Positions 1-9,079 are shown, counted from the stretch's first letter. The stretch: DNA of 58,356 nt from Phenylobacterium sp. (GCF_022402485.1 NZ_JAKRSA010000010.1:1-58356), one strand, 5' to 3'. Notes: a model not told the origin generated them from the letters alone. Translations and numbers: made by a program.

Positions 1-333
1 TCCACCCACTGGAACCGCCCGCCGGTCTGGATCCACGGGGACGTGGCGCCGGGCAATCTGCTGGTCCGGAACGGCCGGCTGGCCGCGGTGATCGACTTTG
101 GGACCTGCGGGGTGGGCGATCCGGCCTGTGACCTGGCGTTTGGCTGGACCTTCCTGGATGAAACCGCCCGCGAGACCTTCCGCCGGCGCCTAGGCCTCGA
201 CGACGCCTGCTGGCTTCGGGGCCAGGCCTGGGCGCTCTGGAAGGCGCTGATCGTCGTGGCCGGCGCCCCTGGTGTCCACACCCATGAGCGCGACCTGCAC
301 CTGCGGGTGCTGCGGCGGCTGGGGGTGATGTGA
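1..333 (+). CDS. Aminoglycoside phosphotransferase family protein, C-terminal part
   Basis: This is the 3' end of a gene that starts outside the window; the reading frame is open from base 1. The protein part shows the Brenner-type kinase motif HGDVAPGNLL followed by the metal-binding segment VIDFGTCGVGDPACDLA, which is the catalytic core of the APH/choline kinase-like family. Members phosphorylate aminoglycosides, macrolides or small metabolites with ATP or GTP in the cytoplasm. Only about 110 residues are visible, so the substrate cannot be told and drug resistance should not be assumed. It runs convergent with the Rsm22-like gene, with an inverted repeat between them. Confidence 0.85.
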   Translation, partial: STHWNRPPVWIHGDVAPGNLLVRNGRLAAVIDFGTCGVGDPACDLAFGWTFLDETARETFRRRLGLDDACWLRGQAWALWKALIVVAGAPGVHTHERDLHLRVLRRLGVM

Positions 334-354
334 GGTGCCCGGCGCATAGCGCCG

Positions 355-460
355 GAAGACAATCCACCACCAAGAACACAAAGTTCACCGAGGGTCCGTC
401 GGCGCGGCGTCTTTGTGCCCTTCGTGTCCTTGGTGGTTCATTCCTTTTTGGTGCCTGCGG
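355..460. repeat. Dispersed inverted repeat, copy A
   Basis: Two complementary arms, about 361-383 and 411-442, flank a short GC-rich centre. The left arm reads as accaccaagaacacaaag and the right arm as ctttgtgcccttcgtgtcct plus ttggtggt. The AT-rich wording is unlike the surrounding coding DNA. The same sequence family recurs at about 3489-3595 and 28252-28370. This copy lies between two convergent genes and can form a long hairpin, so it may act as a bidirectional terminator or be a non-autonomous repeat. Confidence 0.7.
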
Positions 461-473
461 CGCGTGGGGCCCC

Positions 474-1454
474 TCAGATCGTGTCGCCCCAGTCGAGGCG
501 GCGAGCCTGGGCGAAGGCGGGCTTATCGCGGCGGGGGACGAAGCGGGGCTCCAGGGCGCCGGTGTCGACGCAGAGCTTCAGGTCGATGCCGGGCTTGGCC
601 TGGTGGGGCGGGGCAAGAACCCTGGCCGCGAAGGGCGCGATCGTCACACCCGCCCGCGCCGCAGCCAGCCAGATGAATTTCTCGTCCTCGAAGGGCGCCT
701 CGGCCCCCTTGGCCAGGCGGTGATCGCGGGAGCGGGGCAGACGCTGAACGAAGTGGCACCAGTCGGGCTCCGTCAGCGGACAAGCCTGGGCGTGGGGGCA
801 GGGTCCCGCCAGCCGGGCGCCGGCGTCGATCAGCTGGGCCCGCGCGTCCAGGATGCGCTGATAGCCCGCTGGTGTGCCCGGCTCCACCAGCACCAGCAGC
901 CCCTCGCAGGCGTCCCATAACCGGTCCACCAAGGGGCCTTGAGCCTGCGCCGGGATCTCGGCCAGGACGTAGGAGGCCACCACCAGCTCAGCCCTTGGCC
1001 AGGGCTCGACCTGGGCCGCCGTGAGATTGGTCCGCCGCCGCTCAGCGCCGGCGATCACCGGGGGTCCGGCCTCCGCCAGAATACGGGCCAGATCCAGGAA
1101 GGGGCCGCTCTCGTCCAGCATCAGGGCCGCCTCGATCTGCGGCCAGACTTCGAGCGCAGCCCAGCTGGCGGTGCCGGGACCTGCGCCGGCATCCAGCAGG
1201 GTGGCCGGTGCAAAGTCTGGGCAGGCCTCTGCGACAGCGGAGAAGGCGGCGATGTCGGCAGCATAGGTGGCCGGCAGGCGGGCCAGGGCATAGGCCAGGG
1301 CGTCGTCCGGGGTCAGCACCACGCCGGCTGAGCCCCCGCCCCCACGATAGGCAGCCGAGACCCGGGCGGCCCGTTCGGCGAGATCGCGGCGGGAGACGCC
1401 CTCCAGCCGCACGGCGATGGCGGCCCTCAAGGGGCCGGGAAGGTCGGGGCTCAA
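474..1454 (-). CDS. Rsm22/METTL17-family small ribosomal subunit methyltransferase-like protein
   Basis: The 326-residue protein matches the Rsm22 family (mitochondrial METTL17 in animals), which assists assembly of the small ribosomal subunit. A SAM-binding fold is visible in the first half ([21 protein letters not shown]). The second half has cysteines spaced CPHAQAC and CPLTEPDWC, plus another in LKLCVDTG near the C-terminus. These match the positions that bind a 4Fe-4S cluster in METTL17, so an Fe-S cluster is inferred here. The ATG overlaps the acs stop codon by four bases (1451-1454), so the two genes are probably translated together. Whether bacterial members methylate RNA is not settled. 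Confidence 0.8.
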   Translation of the reverse strand: MSPDLPGPLRAAIAVRLEGVSRRDLAERAARVSAAYRGGGGSAGVVLTPDDALAYALARLPATYAADIAAFSAVAEACPDFAPATLLDAGAGPGTASWAALEVWPQIEAALMLDESGPFLDLARILAEAGPPVIAGAERRRTNLTAAQVEPWPRAELVVASYVLAEIPAQAQGPLVDRLWDACEGLLVLVEPGTPAGYQRILDARAQLIDAGARLAGPCPHAQACPLTEPDWCHFVQRLPRSRDHRLAKGAEAPFEDEKFIWLAAARAGVTIAPFAARVLAPPHQAKPGIDLKLCVDTGALEPRFVPRRDKPAFAQARRLDWGDTI

Positions 1455-3391
1455 ACCGCGACGCGATTCTGCACGAGGTCGTCCACCACGCCGGGCTCCG
1501 CCAGGGTGGAGGTGTCGCCCAGCTGGTCGGTCTGGTTCTCGGCAATCTTGCGCAGGATGCGGCGCATGATCTTACCCGACCGGGTCTTGGGGAGGGACGG
1601 CGCAAACTGCAGGGCGTCCAGCGCCGCAAAGGCCCCGATCTCCCGGCGCACCCAGCCCTTGATGTCGGCGGCCAGGATGTCGGTGAGCTCCACATCGGAC
1701 TTCAGCGTCACAAAGGCATAGATGCCCTGGCCCTTGATGTCGTGCGGATAGCCGACCACGGCGGCCTCGGCCACGGCCTCATGGCCGACGAGGGCGCTCT
1801 CGATCTCGGCGGTGCCCAGCCGGTGGCCCGAGACATTGATCACGTCGTCCACCCGACCGGTGATCCAGTAATAGCCGTCTTCGTCCCGGCGGCAGCCATC
1901 GCCGGTGAAATACTTGCCGGGATAGGTGGTGAAATAGGTCTGGATGAACCGCTCATGGTCCCCATAGACCGTGCGCATCTGGCCCGGCCAGGAGTCGGTG
2001 AGGCATAGATTGCCGCTGGTCGCCCCCTCGAGCACCTTGCCCTCGGCATCCACCAGCTGGAACTTCACCCCGGGCAAGGGCTTGGCGCAGGAGCCCGGCT
2101 TGGCCGGCGTCGCGCCGGGCAAGGGTGTGGCGAGGCAGGCGCCGGTCTCGGTCTGCCAATAGGTGTCCACCACCGGGCAGCGGCCCTCGCCCACCACCCG
2201 GTGATACCAGAGCCAGGCCTCGGGATTGATCGGCTCCCCCACCGTGCCCAGCAGGCGCAGGGACTCCCGGCTGGTGCTCTGCACCGGGGCGTCCCCGTCG
2301 CGCATCAGGGCGCGGATGGCGGTGGGCGCGGTGTAGAAGATCTCCACCTTGTGCTTGTCGATGACCTGCCAGAACCGGGAATTGTCCGGATAGGTGGGCA
2401 CGCCCTCGAACATCACTGTGGTCGCCGCATTGGCCAGGGGGCCATAGACCACATAGGAGTGGCCGGTGACCCAGCCCACATCGGCGGTGCACCAGAACAC
2501 CTCGCCGGGCCGGTAGTCGAACACCAGCTCATGGGTGTGGGCCGCCCAGGTGAGATAGCCGCCGGTGGTGTGCAGCACCCCCTTGGGTTTGCCTGTGGAG
2601 CCGGAGGTATAGAGGATGAACAGCGGGTCCTCGGCGTTCATCGGCTCCGGATCGCAGGTGTCGGCGACGGTCTTTTTCAGCTCGCCATAGAAGGCGTCGC
2701 GCCCCGCCACCATGGGCACATCGGCCTTGGTGCGGCGTACGACGATCACGTCGGTGACATCGGGGCAGGCCTTCAGGGCTTCGTCCACATTGGCCTTCAG
2801 CGGCACGATACGTCCGCCGCGCACGCCCTCGTCGGCGGTGATGACGATGCGGGAGTCACAGTCCTGAATGCGGCCGGCCAGGCTGTCGGGGGAAAAGCCA
2901 CCGAACACCACCGAATGCACAGCCCCGATCCGCGAGCAGGCCAGCATGGCCACGGCGGCCGCCGGGATCATCGGCAGATAGATGGTGACCCGGTCGCCCT
3001 TTTTGACGCCCTTGGCCTTGAGCACATTGGCCATGCGGCAGACTTCAAGATGCAGCTGGGCATAGGTCAGGGTGTCGTAGATTTCAGGGTCATCGCTTTC
3101 CCAGATGATCGCCACCTGGTCGGCGCGGTCTGGCAGGTGCCGGTCGATGCAGTTGACGCTGACATTGAGCTCCCCGTCGGCGAACCAGCGGATATGCAGG
3201 TCATTGGCGGCGAAGGAGACGTCCTTGATGGTGGTGAAGGGCTTGGACCAGTCCAGGCGACCGGCGACCTTGCGCCAATAGCTGTCCGGGTCCTGGTCGG
3301 CCTGCAGGCAGGCCGCGTCATAGCCGGCCGCCGTCATGTGCGTCCGCGCAGCCCAGGCCTCGGGGACCGGAAAAATCTCGCCTTCACTCAC
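1451..3391 (-). CDS. acs: Acetyl-CoA synthetase (AMP-forming)
   Basis: This enzyme makes acetyl-CoA from acetate, ATP and CoA through an acetyl-AMP intermediate, feeding the TCA cycle or fatty acid synthesis. At 646 residues it has the usual length. The ATP-binding motif [11 protein letters not shown] is at about residues 261-271, the family motif YWQTETGA follows, and the C-terminal [11 protein letters not shown] carries the lysine that is acetylated for control in this family. The start is a GTG preceded by a good GGGAG site. Downstream the Rsm22-like gene overlaps by four bases. Identification is secure. Confidence 0.97.
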   Translation of the reverse strand: MSEGEIFPVPEAWAARTHMTAAGYDAACLQADQDPDSYWRKVAGRLDWSKPFTTIKDVSFAANDLHIRWFADGELNVSVNCIDRHLPDRADQVAIIWESDDPEIYDTLTYAQLHLEVCRMANVLKAKGVKKGDRVTIYLPMIPAAAVAMLACSRIGAVHSVVFGGFSPDSLAGRIQDCDSRIVITADEGVRGGRIVPLKANVDEALKACPDVTDVIVVRRTKADVPMVAGRDAFYGELKKTVADTCDPEPMNAEDPLFILYTSGSTGKPKGVLHTTGGYLTWAAHTHELVFDYRPGEVFWCTADVGWVTGHSYVVYGPLANAATTVMFEGVPTYPDNSRFWQVIDKHKVEIFYTAPTAIRALMRDGDAPVQSTSRESLRLLGTVGEPINPEAWLWYHRVVGEGRCPVVDTYWQTETGACLATPLPGATPAKPGSCAKPLPGVKFQLVDAEGKVLEGATSGNLCLTDSWPGQMRTVYGDHERFIQTYFTTYPGKYFTGDGCRRDEDGYYWITGRVDDVINVSGHRLGTAEIESALVGHEAVAEAAVVGYPHDIKGQGIYAFVTLKSDVELTDILAADIKGWVRREIGAFAALDALQFAPSLPKTRSGKIMRRILRKIAENQTDQLGDTSTLAEPGVVDDLVQNRVAV

Positions 3392-3488
3392 GGCGCAACT
3401 CCCTCAATCGACTTTGGCGCGGAGTATGCGGAGTGAGGGGCCTGTGGCAACCGTTGAGCGCGAGCGCTCGGCCTGGACATCATCAAGG

Positions 3489-3595
3489 CGAGAGACGAAG
3501 ACCACAAAGGGACGCGAAAACCACAAAGGGGAGGCCACCCATCCTTCCGGTCCTTGGCTGGCTTTGCGTCCTTTGTGTCCCCTCTGTTTTGAGGC
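3489..3595. repeat. Dispersed inverted repeat, copy B
   Basis: The left arm (about 3497-3530) repeats accacaaaggg-type units and the right arm (about 3564-3590) reads tttgcgtcctttgtgtcccc. Together they form an imperfect hairpin related to the copies at 355-460 and 28252-28370. It lies upstream of acs and behind the deoxyhypusine synthase-like gene, next to that gene's terminator. Confidence 0.65.
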
Positions 3596-3610
3596 AAGGC
3601 GACGCAGCCA

Positions 3611-3639
3611 AAGAAAAAGGCCCCGCCGGGGCGGGGCCT
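3611..3639 (-). terminator. Intrinsic terminator of the deoxyhypusine synthase-like gene
   Basis: Read on the minus strand, a 9-bp stem AGGCCCCGC / GCGGGGCCT with a 4-base loop is followed by a TTTTCTTT tract. It begins six bases past the stop codon of the gene ending at 3645. Confidence 0.85.
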
Positions 3640-3644
3640 GATCC

Positions 3645-4703
3645 TTAGGCCGTCTTTTCGAACAGCTTGTTCCAGCGGCGGCGTTCGCGGGTCTTCCATG
3701 AACCCCTGTGCCAGGCGTCCGAAGCGATCAGGGGCACCACGGTGGTGGCTTCGGCAAACACCATCTGTTCCCAGGTGACGTCGACCTTGCCCCAGGAGCA
3801 GGCCTCCTGCAGCGTCGAGGACGAGCAGGCGCCGTCGCGCACATCGGCCACCGTCAGCTGGATGGCGTATTTGTGCATGTCGACCTCCTCCCCCAGGATC
3901 TCGGCGCAGACCACCGTGTCCTGGGCGAAGTTCTTCGGCACGCCGCCGCCAACCATGAACAGGCCCGTGGTGCCCGCGGCGATCTTCACATCGGTGAGCT
4001 CACGGAAGTCAGCGATGGAGTCGATGGTCAGGTAAGGCTTGCCGGCCTTCATCCGCTCCACCTGATGCTTGACCAGGCCAAAGCCCGCCGAGGAATCGGT
4101 GAAGGCCGGGCAGAAGATCGGCACGCCTTCTTCATAGGCGGTCTGGATGAGGGAGCCGGGCTTCTTGGCGTTGCCGGCCGCCAGCCACTTACCCATTTCC
4201 CAGATGAATTCCCGCGAGGAATAGGGCCGCGGCTCCAGCTGATCGGTGATGTCCTTGATCACCGCGTCGCAGGTCTGCAGGTCTTCCTCGTCGATATAGG
4301 TGTCGTAGATCCGGTCGATATAGAGGGCGCGCAGGTCCCGGTCGTCCACCGGCTCCTTGGCCTGGTAGTGCTTGAAGCCCAGGGCCTCGAAGAAATCCAT
4401 GTCGACGATGGAGGCGCCGGTGGCGACCACGGCGTCGATCAGGCCGTACTTCACCATGTCGCGGTAGATGTGCATGCAGCCGCCGGCGCTGGTCGATCCG
4501 GCCAGCGTCAGCCAGGTGGAGCAGGACGGGTCTTCCAGGGCCATGGAGAAGATGTCGGCGGCCCGGGCGGTGTCGCGGCTGGTGAAGCTCATCTGACGCA
4601 TGGCGTCGATGATCGGACGGGCGTCGTACTGGTCGATGGCCACATGCTCGACCGTGGACGACAGCAGCTCGGCCTTACGGTTGGACTGAACCTCAGCGTT
4701 CAT
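3645..4703 (-). CDS. Deoxyhypusine synthase-like protein (probable homospermidine synthase type)
   Basis: The 352-residue protein belongs to the deoxyhypusine synthase (DHS) superfamily. It has a Rossmann-like NAD fold with AGSTSAGG near the N-terminus, TTGLFMVGGGVPKNF in the middle and SWGK near the C-terminus. The lysine of SWGK (about residue 306) matches the lysine of eukaryotic DHS that carries the aminobutyl intermediate, so the chemistry looks intact. Bacteria lack eIF5A, the DHS substrate, so the acceptor is more likely a free amine such as putrescine, giving homospermidine. The gene lies about 100 bases downstream of the decarboxylase that would supply putrescine, which supports this. 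The exact product is inferred. Confidence 0.85.
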   Translation of the reverse strand: MNAEVQSNRKAELLSSTVEHVAIDQYDARPIIDAMRQMSFTSRDTARAADIFSMALEDPSCSTWLTLAGSTSAGGCMHIYRDMVKYGLIDAVVATGASIVDMDFFEALGFKHYQAKEPVDDRDLRALYIDRIYDTYIDEEDLQTCDAVIKDITDQLEPRPYSSREFIWEMGKWLAAGNAKKPGSLIQTAYEEGVPIFCPAFTDSSAGFGLVKHQVERMKAGKPYLTIDSIADFRELTDVKIAAGTTGLFMVGGGVPKNFAQDTVVCAEILGEEVDMHKYAIQLTVADVRDGACSSSTLQEACSWGKVDVTWEQMVFAEATTVVPLIASDAWHRGSWKTRERRRWNKLFEKTA

Positions 4704-4805
4704 TCTCTTGGAGTCCTAGAGTTTGAGCGCCCGTCCATGGATGAAGGACGCGACCGGGACGGAGCGACCGGTCGCGTCTTTGGGTCTGCGTGCAGTTCGA
4801 ACGCC

Positions 4806-6059
4806 TTAACGTCGACGGCGCTTCTTGCCTCGGGCCCGCGACAGCTTGACGACATTGTGGTTCTCGGTGCGGGGCACCGGGATGGAGCGCCGGGCCAGGC
4901 CATACATCGACGCCATGGGCGCGTCATTGACCACCACGGTCTCGGTGTCGCCAAACCCGTTGAAGCGGGTGTTCATGGCCACGCCGTAGGCGCCGAGCAT
5001 GCCGATTTCCACATAGTCGCCTTCGCGCACGTCCTCCGGCAGCCAGAAGGGGCCGGGCATGTGGTCGAGGGAGTCGCAGGTCGGGCCATAGAAGCGGTAG
5101 GGCTTGAGCGGCCCTTCGACCTCCCGGGCCACCCCGTCCTCGCACCGGATCAGCTTCACCGGGAAAGGCCACTTGGTGTGGGTGGCGTCGAACAGGCTGC
5201 CATAGGCACCGTCGTTCAGATAAAGCGCGTCGCCCTTGCGCAGCTCCACAGCCGTCAGCACCGAGGAGGCTTCCGCCACCAGGGCCCGGCCAGGTTCGCA
5301 CCAGAGCTCGGTGGTCTCATGGACCATCATCTCGGCAAAGCCGCGGTCGATGGAATCCATGTAGTCGGCCAGCGCCGGGGGCACCATGCCGGGATAGACC
5401 GAGGGGAAACCCCCGCCCACATCCACCACATCGGCAAATACACCGGCCCGGACCAGGGCCCGGGAGGCCTGGCTCATGGCCGCCTGATAGGCGGTCGGCC
5501 GCATGCACTGGCTGCCCACATGGAAGGAGACGCCCATCAGATCCTGGGTCGCCCGCCGGGCGGCCAGCAGCAGTTCGGGGGCCTCGTGGGCATCGACGCC
5601 GAACTTGCCCGACAGGGAATAGGCCGCGCCCTCGGCGGCAACCCCCAGGCGGACCATCAGGTTGAGGTCCCGCGCATGGCCGGTGGCGTCGAGAATCTTG
5701 GCCAGCTCTTCGTGGGTATCGAGCGCAAAGGTGCGCACCCCATGGTCGAAATAGGCCGTGGAAATGGCGCGGCGGCTCTTGACCGGATGCATGAACGCCA
5801 TGCGTGAGCCCGGCGCGTGCTGCGACACCAGCTCGATTTCCGGAATCGACGCCACGTCGAAAGCCCGCACGCCGTTCGCCGCGAGGGTTTCGAGCACCCA
5901 CGGCGAAGGGTTGGCCTTCACAGCGTAGAAGACGTCGCCTTTGAAATTATCCTGGAACCAGCGCGCCGCTAGGGCCACGGCGTCCGGTCGCGCAAAGGCG
6001 ACAGGACGTTCCGGTGACCGCTCACGGACCAGGTCCAGGGGCGTATGGTACGTTTGCAC
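4806..6059 (-). CDS. Ornithine/lysine decarboxylase, eukaryotic-type (fold III, PLP-dependent)
   Basis: This enzyme removes CO2 from ornithine (or lysine, or both) to give putrescine or cadaverine, the first step of polyamine synthesis. The PLP lysine is in FYAVKANP, the phosphate-binding loop in VDVGGGFPSVYPG and EPGRALVAEA, and the catalytic cysteine in GPTCDSLDHM. I place the start at the GTG at 6057-6059, giving 417 residues, because the homologous start QTYHTPLDLV follows it and a TGGGGGC site precedes it. The frame stays open to an ATG ending at 6182, but that stretch looks like a structured leader. It is paired with the deoxyhypusine synthase-like gene downstream. Ornithine versus lysine preference cannot be decided by eye. 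Confidence 0.88.
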   Translation of the reverse strand: MQTYHTPLDLVRERSPERPVAFARPDAVALAARWFQDNFKGDVFYAVKANPSPWVLETLAANGVRAFDVASIPEIELVSQHAPGSRMAFMHPVKSRRAISTAYFDHGVRTFALDTHEELAKILDATGHARDLNLMVRLGVAAEGAAYSLSGKFGVDAHEAPELLLAARRATQDLMGVSFHVGSQCMRPTAYQAAMSQASRALVRAGVFADVVDVGGGFPSVYPGMVPPALADYMDSIDRGFAEMMVHETTELWCEPGRALVAEASSVLTAVELRKGDALYLNDGAYGSLFDATHTKWPFPVKLIRCEDGVAREVEGPLKPYRFYGPTCDSLDHMPGPFWLPEDVREGDYVEIGMLGAYGVAMNTRFNGFGDTETVVVNDAPMASMYGLARRSIPVPRTENHNVVKLSRARGKKRRRR

Positions 6060-6181
6060 CTCACGCAGCCCCCAACAGATTGTTGAACCCAATCCGGCGT
6101 TAGCAGCGCTTAGGACAACGGGGTCCGCCGGAGCGGTGGCAGTTAGGGCAATGTCGCCCCGTTGTAAAGAGCCGGTGCCCA
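6060..6181 (-). promoter_or_regulatory. Structured 5' leader candidate of the decarboxylase gene
   Basis: In the 120 bases before the decarboxylase GTG there are three separate short hairpins on the minus strand: GGGCgacattGCCC (6146-6159), GGACcccgttGTCC (6113-6126) and CAACaatctGTTG (6073-6085). The last sits directly beside the ribosome-binding site. Conserved leader RNAs (the speF motif) are known upstream of ornithine decarboxylase genes of this type in other alphaproteobacteria. I could not check this sequence against that model, so a regulatory role is a hypothesis. Confidence 0.4.
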
Positions 6182-6356
6182 AAAACCTTGCAGGGCTTGG
6201 CCTCGCCCTACCCCTTTAGGGGGTCATGTGAGCGCACACACCCGCCGGGTTTGCTGGACCGCGCCGGGTGCCCATGCCATGAAACGCCCTTGGGGCTCGG
6301 CGCGCAAACGCGGCTGAGAGTTGGGCTGCCAAACGACCAGGGGATGTTCGCCATTC

Positions 6357-7151
6357 ATGTCTGACGCTGCCGTTCTTTCGGTGCGCCAAGTGTCGAAGAG
6401 CTTCGGGTCCCGCCGCGCGCTGGATTCGGTCTCCCTCGATGTCGCCCGTGGCGAGATGATCGCCCTGATCGGTCCCTCGGGATCGGGCAAGTCTACCCTT
6501 CTGCGGGCCATCAACGGCCTGGCACCGATCGACAAGGGCCCCGGCCGTATCGAGGCCTTCGGCGGCGGGGTGCAGGCTGATGGCCGGGTGGACCGGGACG
6601 TGCGCCGCACCCGTATCCGCATCGGCATGATCTTCCAGCAGTTCAATCTGGTGGGCCGACTGACCCTGTTCACCAATGTGGCCATGGGGTCGCTGGGGCG
6701 GATCGGCTTCCTTCGCGGTCTTCTGGGATTCTGGCCCGCTGAGACCAAGGGTGCCGCCATGGCCGCCCTGGCCAGGGTCGGGGTCGCCGAATATGCCGGC
6801 CAGCGGGCGGGCACCCTCTCGGGGGGCCAGCAGCAGCGCGCCGCCATCGCCCGGACCCTGGTCCAGAAGGCCAAGATCATCCTGGCCGACGAGCCGGTAG
6901 CCTCCCTTGATCCCGTGGCCGCACGCAAGGTCATGGAGATCCTGCGGGAGCTGAACCGGGCCGACGGTCTGACCCTGATCGTCACCCTGCACCAGGTGGA
7001 CTACGCCATGCGCTATTGCGACCGGGTGATCGCACTCAAGGCTGGCCAGGTGGTCTATGATGGCCCGCCGCAAGGCCTGACCCGCAAACAGCTTATCGAC
7101 ATCTACGGTCCGGAATTCGAAGACGTCTTCTGGGAAGGAGCTCCCCAATGA
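6357..7151 (+). CDS. phnC: Phosphonate-type ABC transporter, ATP-binding protein
   Basis: This cytoplasmic ATPase drives the PhnCDE importer. Walker A GPSGSGKS is at residues 39-46, the Q-loop FQQF at 93-96, the signature LSGGQ at 154-158 and Walker B ILADEP at 175-180, in a protein of 264 residues. The ATG at 6357 was chosen over an upstream TTG at 6321 because a GGGG run precedes it and the family begins here. The stop overlaps the phnD ATG by four bases. Most of the 297-base gap to the divergent decarboxylase gene is leader and promoter space. I saw no clear Pho box there. Confidence 0.93.
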   Translation: MSDAAVLSVRQVSKSFGSRRALDSVSLDVARGEMIALIGPSGSGKSTLLRAINGLAPIDKGPGRIEAFGGGVQADGRVDRDVRRTRIRIGMIFQQFNLVGRLTLFTNVAMGSLGRIGFLRGLLGFWPAETKGAAMAALARVGVAEYAGQRAGTLSGGQQQRAAIARTLVQKAKIILADEPVASLDPVAARKVMEILRELNRADGLTLIVTLHQVDYAMRYCDRVIALKAGQVVYDGPPQGLTRKQLIDIYGPEFEDVFWEGAPQ

Positions 7152-8212
7152 TCCGTCGCAGCCTGATCGGCGCTGGCCTTACCCTGGCCCTGGCCTTGAC
7201 CCTGTCGGCCTGTTCCGAACGTGAGCCCCAGGCCGGGGATCAGCCGGAGGTGCTGAACTTCTCGATCCTGGCCACCGAGAACTCCACCAGCCTGGACGCC
7301 TTCTGGCGGCCGATCCTGGACGACATGGAGAAGGAGATCGGCATTCCGGTGAAGCCCTTCTATGGGTCCAACTACACCGCCCTGATCGAGGCCCTGAGGT
7401 TTGGCCAGACCGATGTGGGCTGGTTCTCCAACCTGTCGGGGCTGGAAGCGGTCCGCCGGGCCGACGCCGAGGTATTTGCCCGTACCTTCGATCCCTCCGG
7501 CGAAGACGGCTATCGCTCCGTGGTGATCACTGGCGCCAATAGCGGCCTGACCATCGAGGACGTGCTCAAATGTGACGGGACCCTGGACTTCGGCATCGGC
7601 GACGCCAAGTCCACCTCGGGCACCCTGGCCCCCATGACCTATCTGTTCGCGCCCAAGGCCATCGAGCCCGAGCGCTGCTTTGCCCAGGTCAGGGCCGCCA
7701 ACCATCAGGCAAATCTGTTCGCCGTGGCCAATGGCGTCCTGGACGTGGCCACAAACAACTCTACCGCCATCCGCCTGCAGACCGAGCGGGATGTGGATAA
7801 CCGGGCCAATGGTCAGCCGACGGTCAGTGACAAGGTCAAGGTGATCTGGGAGTCGCCCAAGCTGCCGGAAGATCCCATCGTCTGGCGCAAAAACCTTGAC
7901 CCTGTCGTCAAGGAGAAGGTCCGCCAGTTCTTCCTGACCTATGGCAAGGGCGAAGGTCCCGAGGCCGAACGCCAGCGCAAGCTGCTGGCCGCCATCTCCA
8001 TCGGCGGGTTCCTGCCCGCTGACGCCAGCCACCTGCTGCCGGTGCGGGAAATGGAGGCCACAGAGGCCCTGATCAATGCTCAGAATAGCCGAGATCAGGC
8101 CGAGATCACCAAGGCCCAAGCGGCCTTGGACAGCGTTCGCGCCGAGCGCGAGGCCCTGGACGCCCGGGCCGGGGAAGCCCCCCTGGCACCAGTCGCCCCC
8201 GCAGCCAAGTGA
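7148..8212 (+). CDS. phnD: Phosphonate/phosphite-type ABC transporter substrate-binding lipoprotein
   Basis: This is the periplasmic ligand-binding component of the importer. A lipoprotein signal ends in the lipobox LSAC with the modified cysteine at residue 22. The body has the PhnD-family pattern (FSILATENSTSLDAFWRPILDDMEKEIGIPVKPFYGSNYTALIEA begins the domain, followed by FGIGDAKSTSGTLAP). The C-terminus ends in an Ala/Glu-rich helical tail that is longer than usual. The start overlaps phnC by four bases. The ligand may be a phosphonate, phosphite or hypophosphite; no C-P lyase or phosphonatase gene is in the window to decide. Confidence 0.92.
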   Translation: MIRRSLIGAGLTLALALTLSACSEREPQAGDQPEVLNFSILATENSTSLDAFWRPILDDMEKEIGIPVKPFYGSNYTALIEALRFGQTDVGWFSNLSGLEAVRRADAEVFARTFDPSGEDGYRSVVITGANSGLTIEDVLKCDGTLDFGIGDAKSTSGTLAPMTYLFAPKAIEPERCFAQVRAANHQANLFAVANGVLDVATNNSTAIRLQTERDVDNRANGQPTVSDKVKVIWESPKLPEDPIVWRKNLDPVVKEKVRQFFLTYGKGEGPEAERQRKLLAAISIGGFLPADASHLLPVREMEATEALINAQNSRDQAEITKAQAALDSVRAEREALDARAGEAPLAPVAPAAK

Positions 8213-8269
8213 TCGCCGCCTCTGCAGCTTGAGACGCCCTGAAGTTCCGACGCCGAGAGTCAGACGCCT

Positions 8270-9079
8270 GTGACCGCCACCGCGCCCAGCGCCGCCGCCC
8301 TGAAGCCGCCCACGCGCCCGCTTGGCCAGTGGATTTTCGACGTGCTCCTGTGGGGCGGCATCGCCGTGGTCCTGGCCATCAGCTTTGGCCCCGCCGAGAT
8401 CGAGAAGACGCCGCTGCTGTTCACCGGCTCGGACAATATGCGCGAGTTCGGGCGGGCCTTCGTCAATCCGGACTTCGAGCTTCTGCCCTTCTTCATCGCC
8501 CAGATGTGGCTGACCATTCAGATGGCCATGTGGGGCACGGTGCTGGCGGTGTTCCTGGCGGTGCCCCTCGGCCTGTTGGGGGCCCGCAACATCGCCCCGG
8601 CGGCCATCCAGTGGCCCGTGCGGCGGATCATGGACATCCTGCGCTCGGTGCCTGACCTGGTGATCGGCATGGTGTTTGTGGTCGCCGTGGGGCTTGGCCC
8701 CTTCGCCGGTGTCATGGCCCTGGCGCTCAACACCGGCGGGGTGCTGGGCAAGCTGTTCTCAGAGGCCGTGGAATCCATCGACAAGGGCCCGGTGGAAGGG
8801 GTTCGGTCCACCGGCGCGCACAAGCTGCAGGAAATCGCCTGGGGCGTGGTCCCGCAGGTTGCGCCGCTTTGGACCTCCTATGCCCTCTACCGGTTTGAAT
8901 CCAACAGCCGGGCCGCCACGATCCTGGGCCTCATCGGGGCTGGCGGCATCGGGCAGATCCTGTTCGATAGCCTGAACAGCTTCAACTATTCCCGCGTCGC
9001 CGCCATCGCCGTGGTGATCGTCGTCGCCGTCACCCTTATCGACCTTCTGTCCCAGGCGATCCGGTCACGGTTGATCTAG
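8270..9079 (+). CDS. phnE: Phosphonate-type ABC transporter permease
   Basis: This inner-membrane permease of 269 residues is the third part of the PhnCDE importer. Hydrophobic segments lie at about 22-40, 80-105, 125-150, 215-235 and 245-262. The EAA-type coupling loop to the ATPase is seen around EAVESIDKGPVEGVRSTGAHKLQ. The start is a GTG 57 bases after phnD. The gene ends in an inverted repeat shared with the convergent lpdA gene. Confidence 0.93.
   Translation: MTATAPSAAALKPPTRPLGQWIFDVLLWGGIAVVLAISFGPAEIEKTPLLFTGSDNMREFGRAFVNPDFELLPFFIAQMWLTIQMAMWGTVLAVFLAVPLGLLGARNIAPAAIQWPVRRIMDILRSVPDLVIGMVFVVAVGLGPFAGVMALALNTGGVLGKLFSEAVESIDKGPVEGVRSTGAHKLQEIAWGVVPQVAPLWTSYALYRFESNSRAATILGLIGAGGIGQILFDSLNSFNYSRVAAIAVVIVVAVTLIDLLSQAIRSRLI

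Noticed and set aside
1..333. Antibiotic resistance gene
   Set aside because: The visible part is the general APH/choline kinase-like fold; without the N-terminal part and substrate evidence, resistance cannot be claimed.
3708..5807. A 699-codon open frame antisense to the deoxyhypusine synthase-like and decarboxylase genes
   Set aside because: It is the mirror of two well-supported genes in GC-rich DNA; its composition is rich in His, Gly and Arg with no domain.
6183..6356. Pho box upstream of phnC
   Set aside because: No pair of CTGTCAT-like repeats at 11-base spacing was found; only a short ACCCCTTTAGGGGGT palindrome is present.
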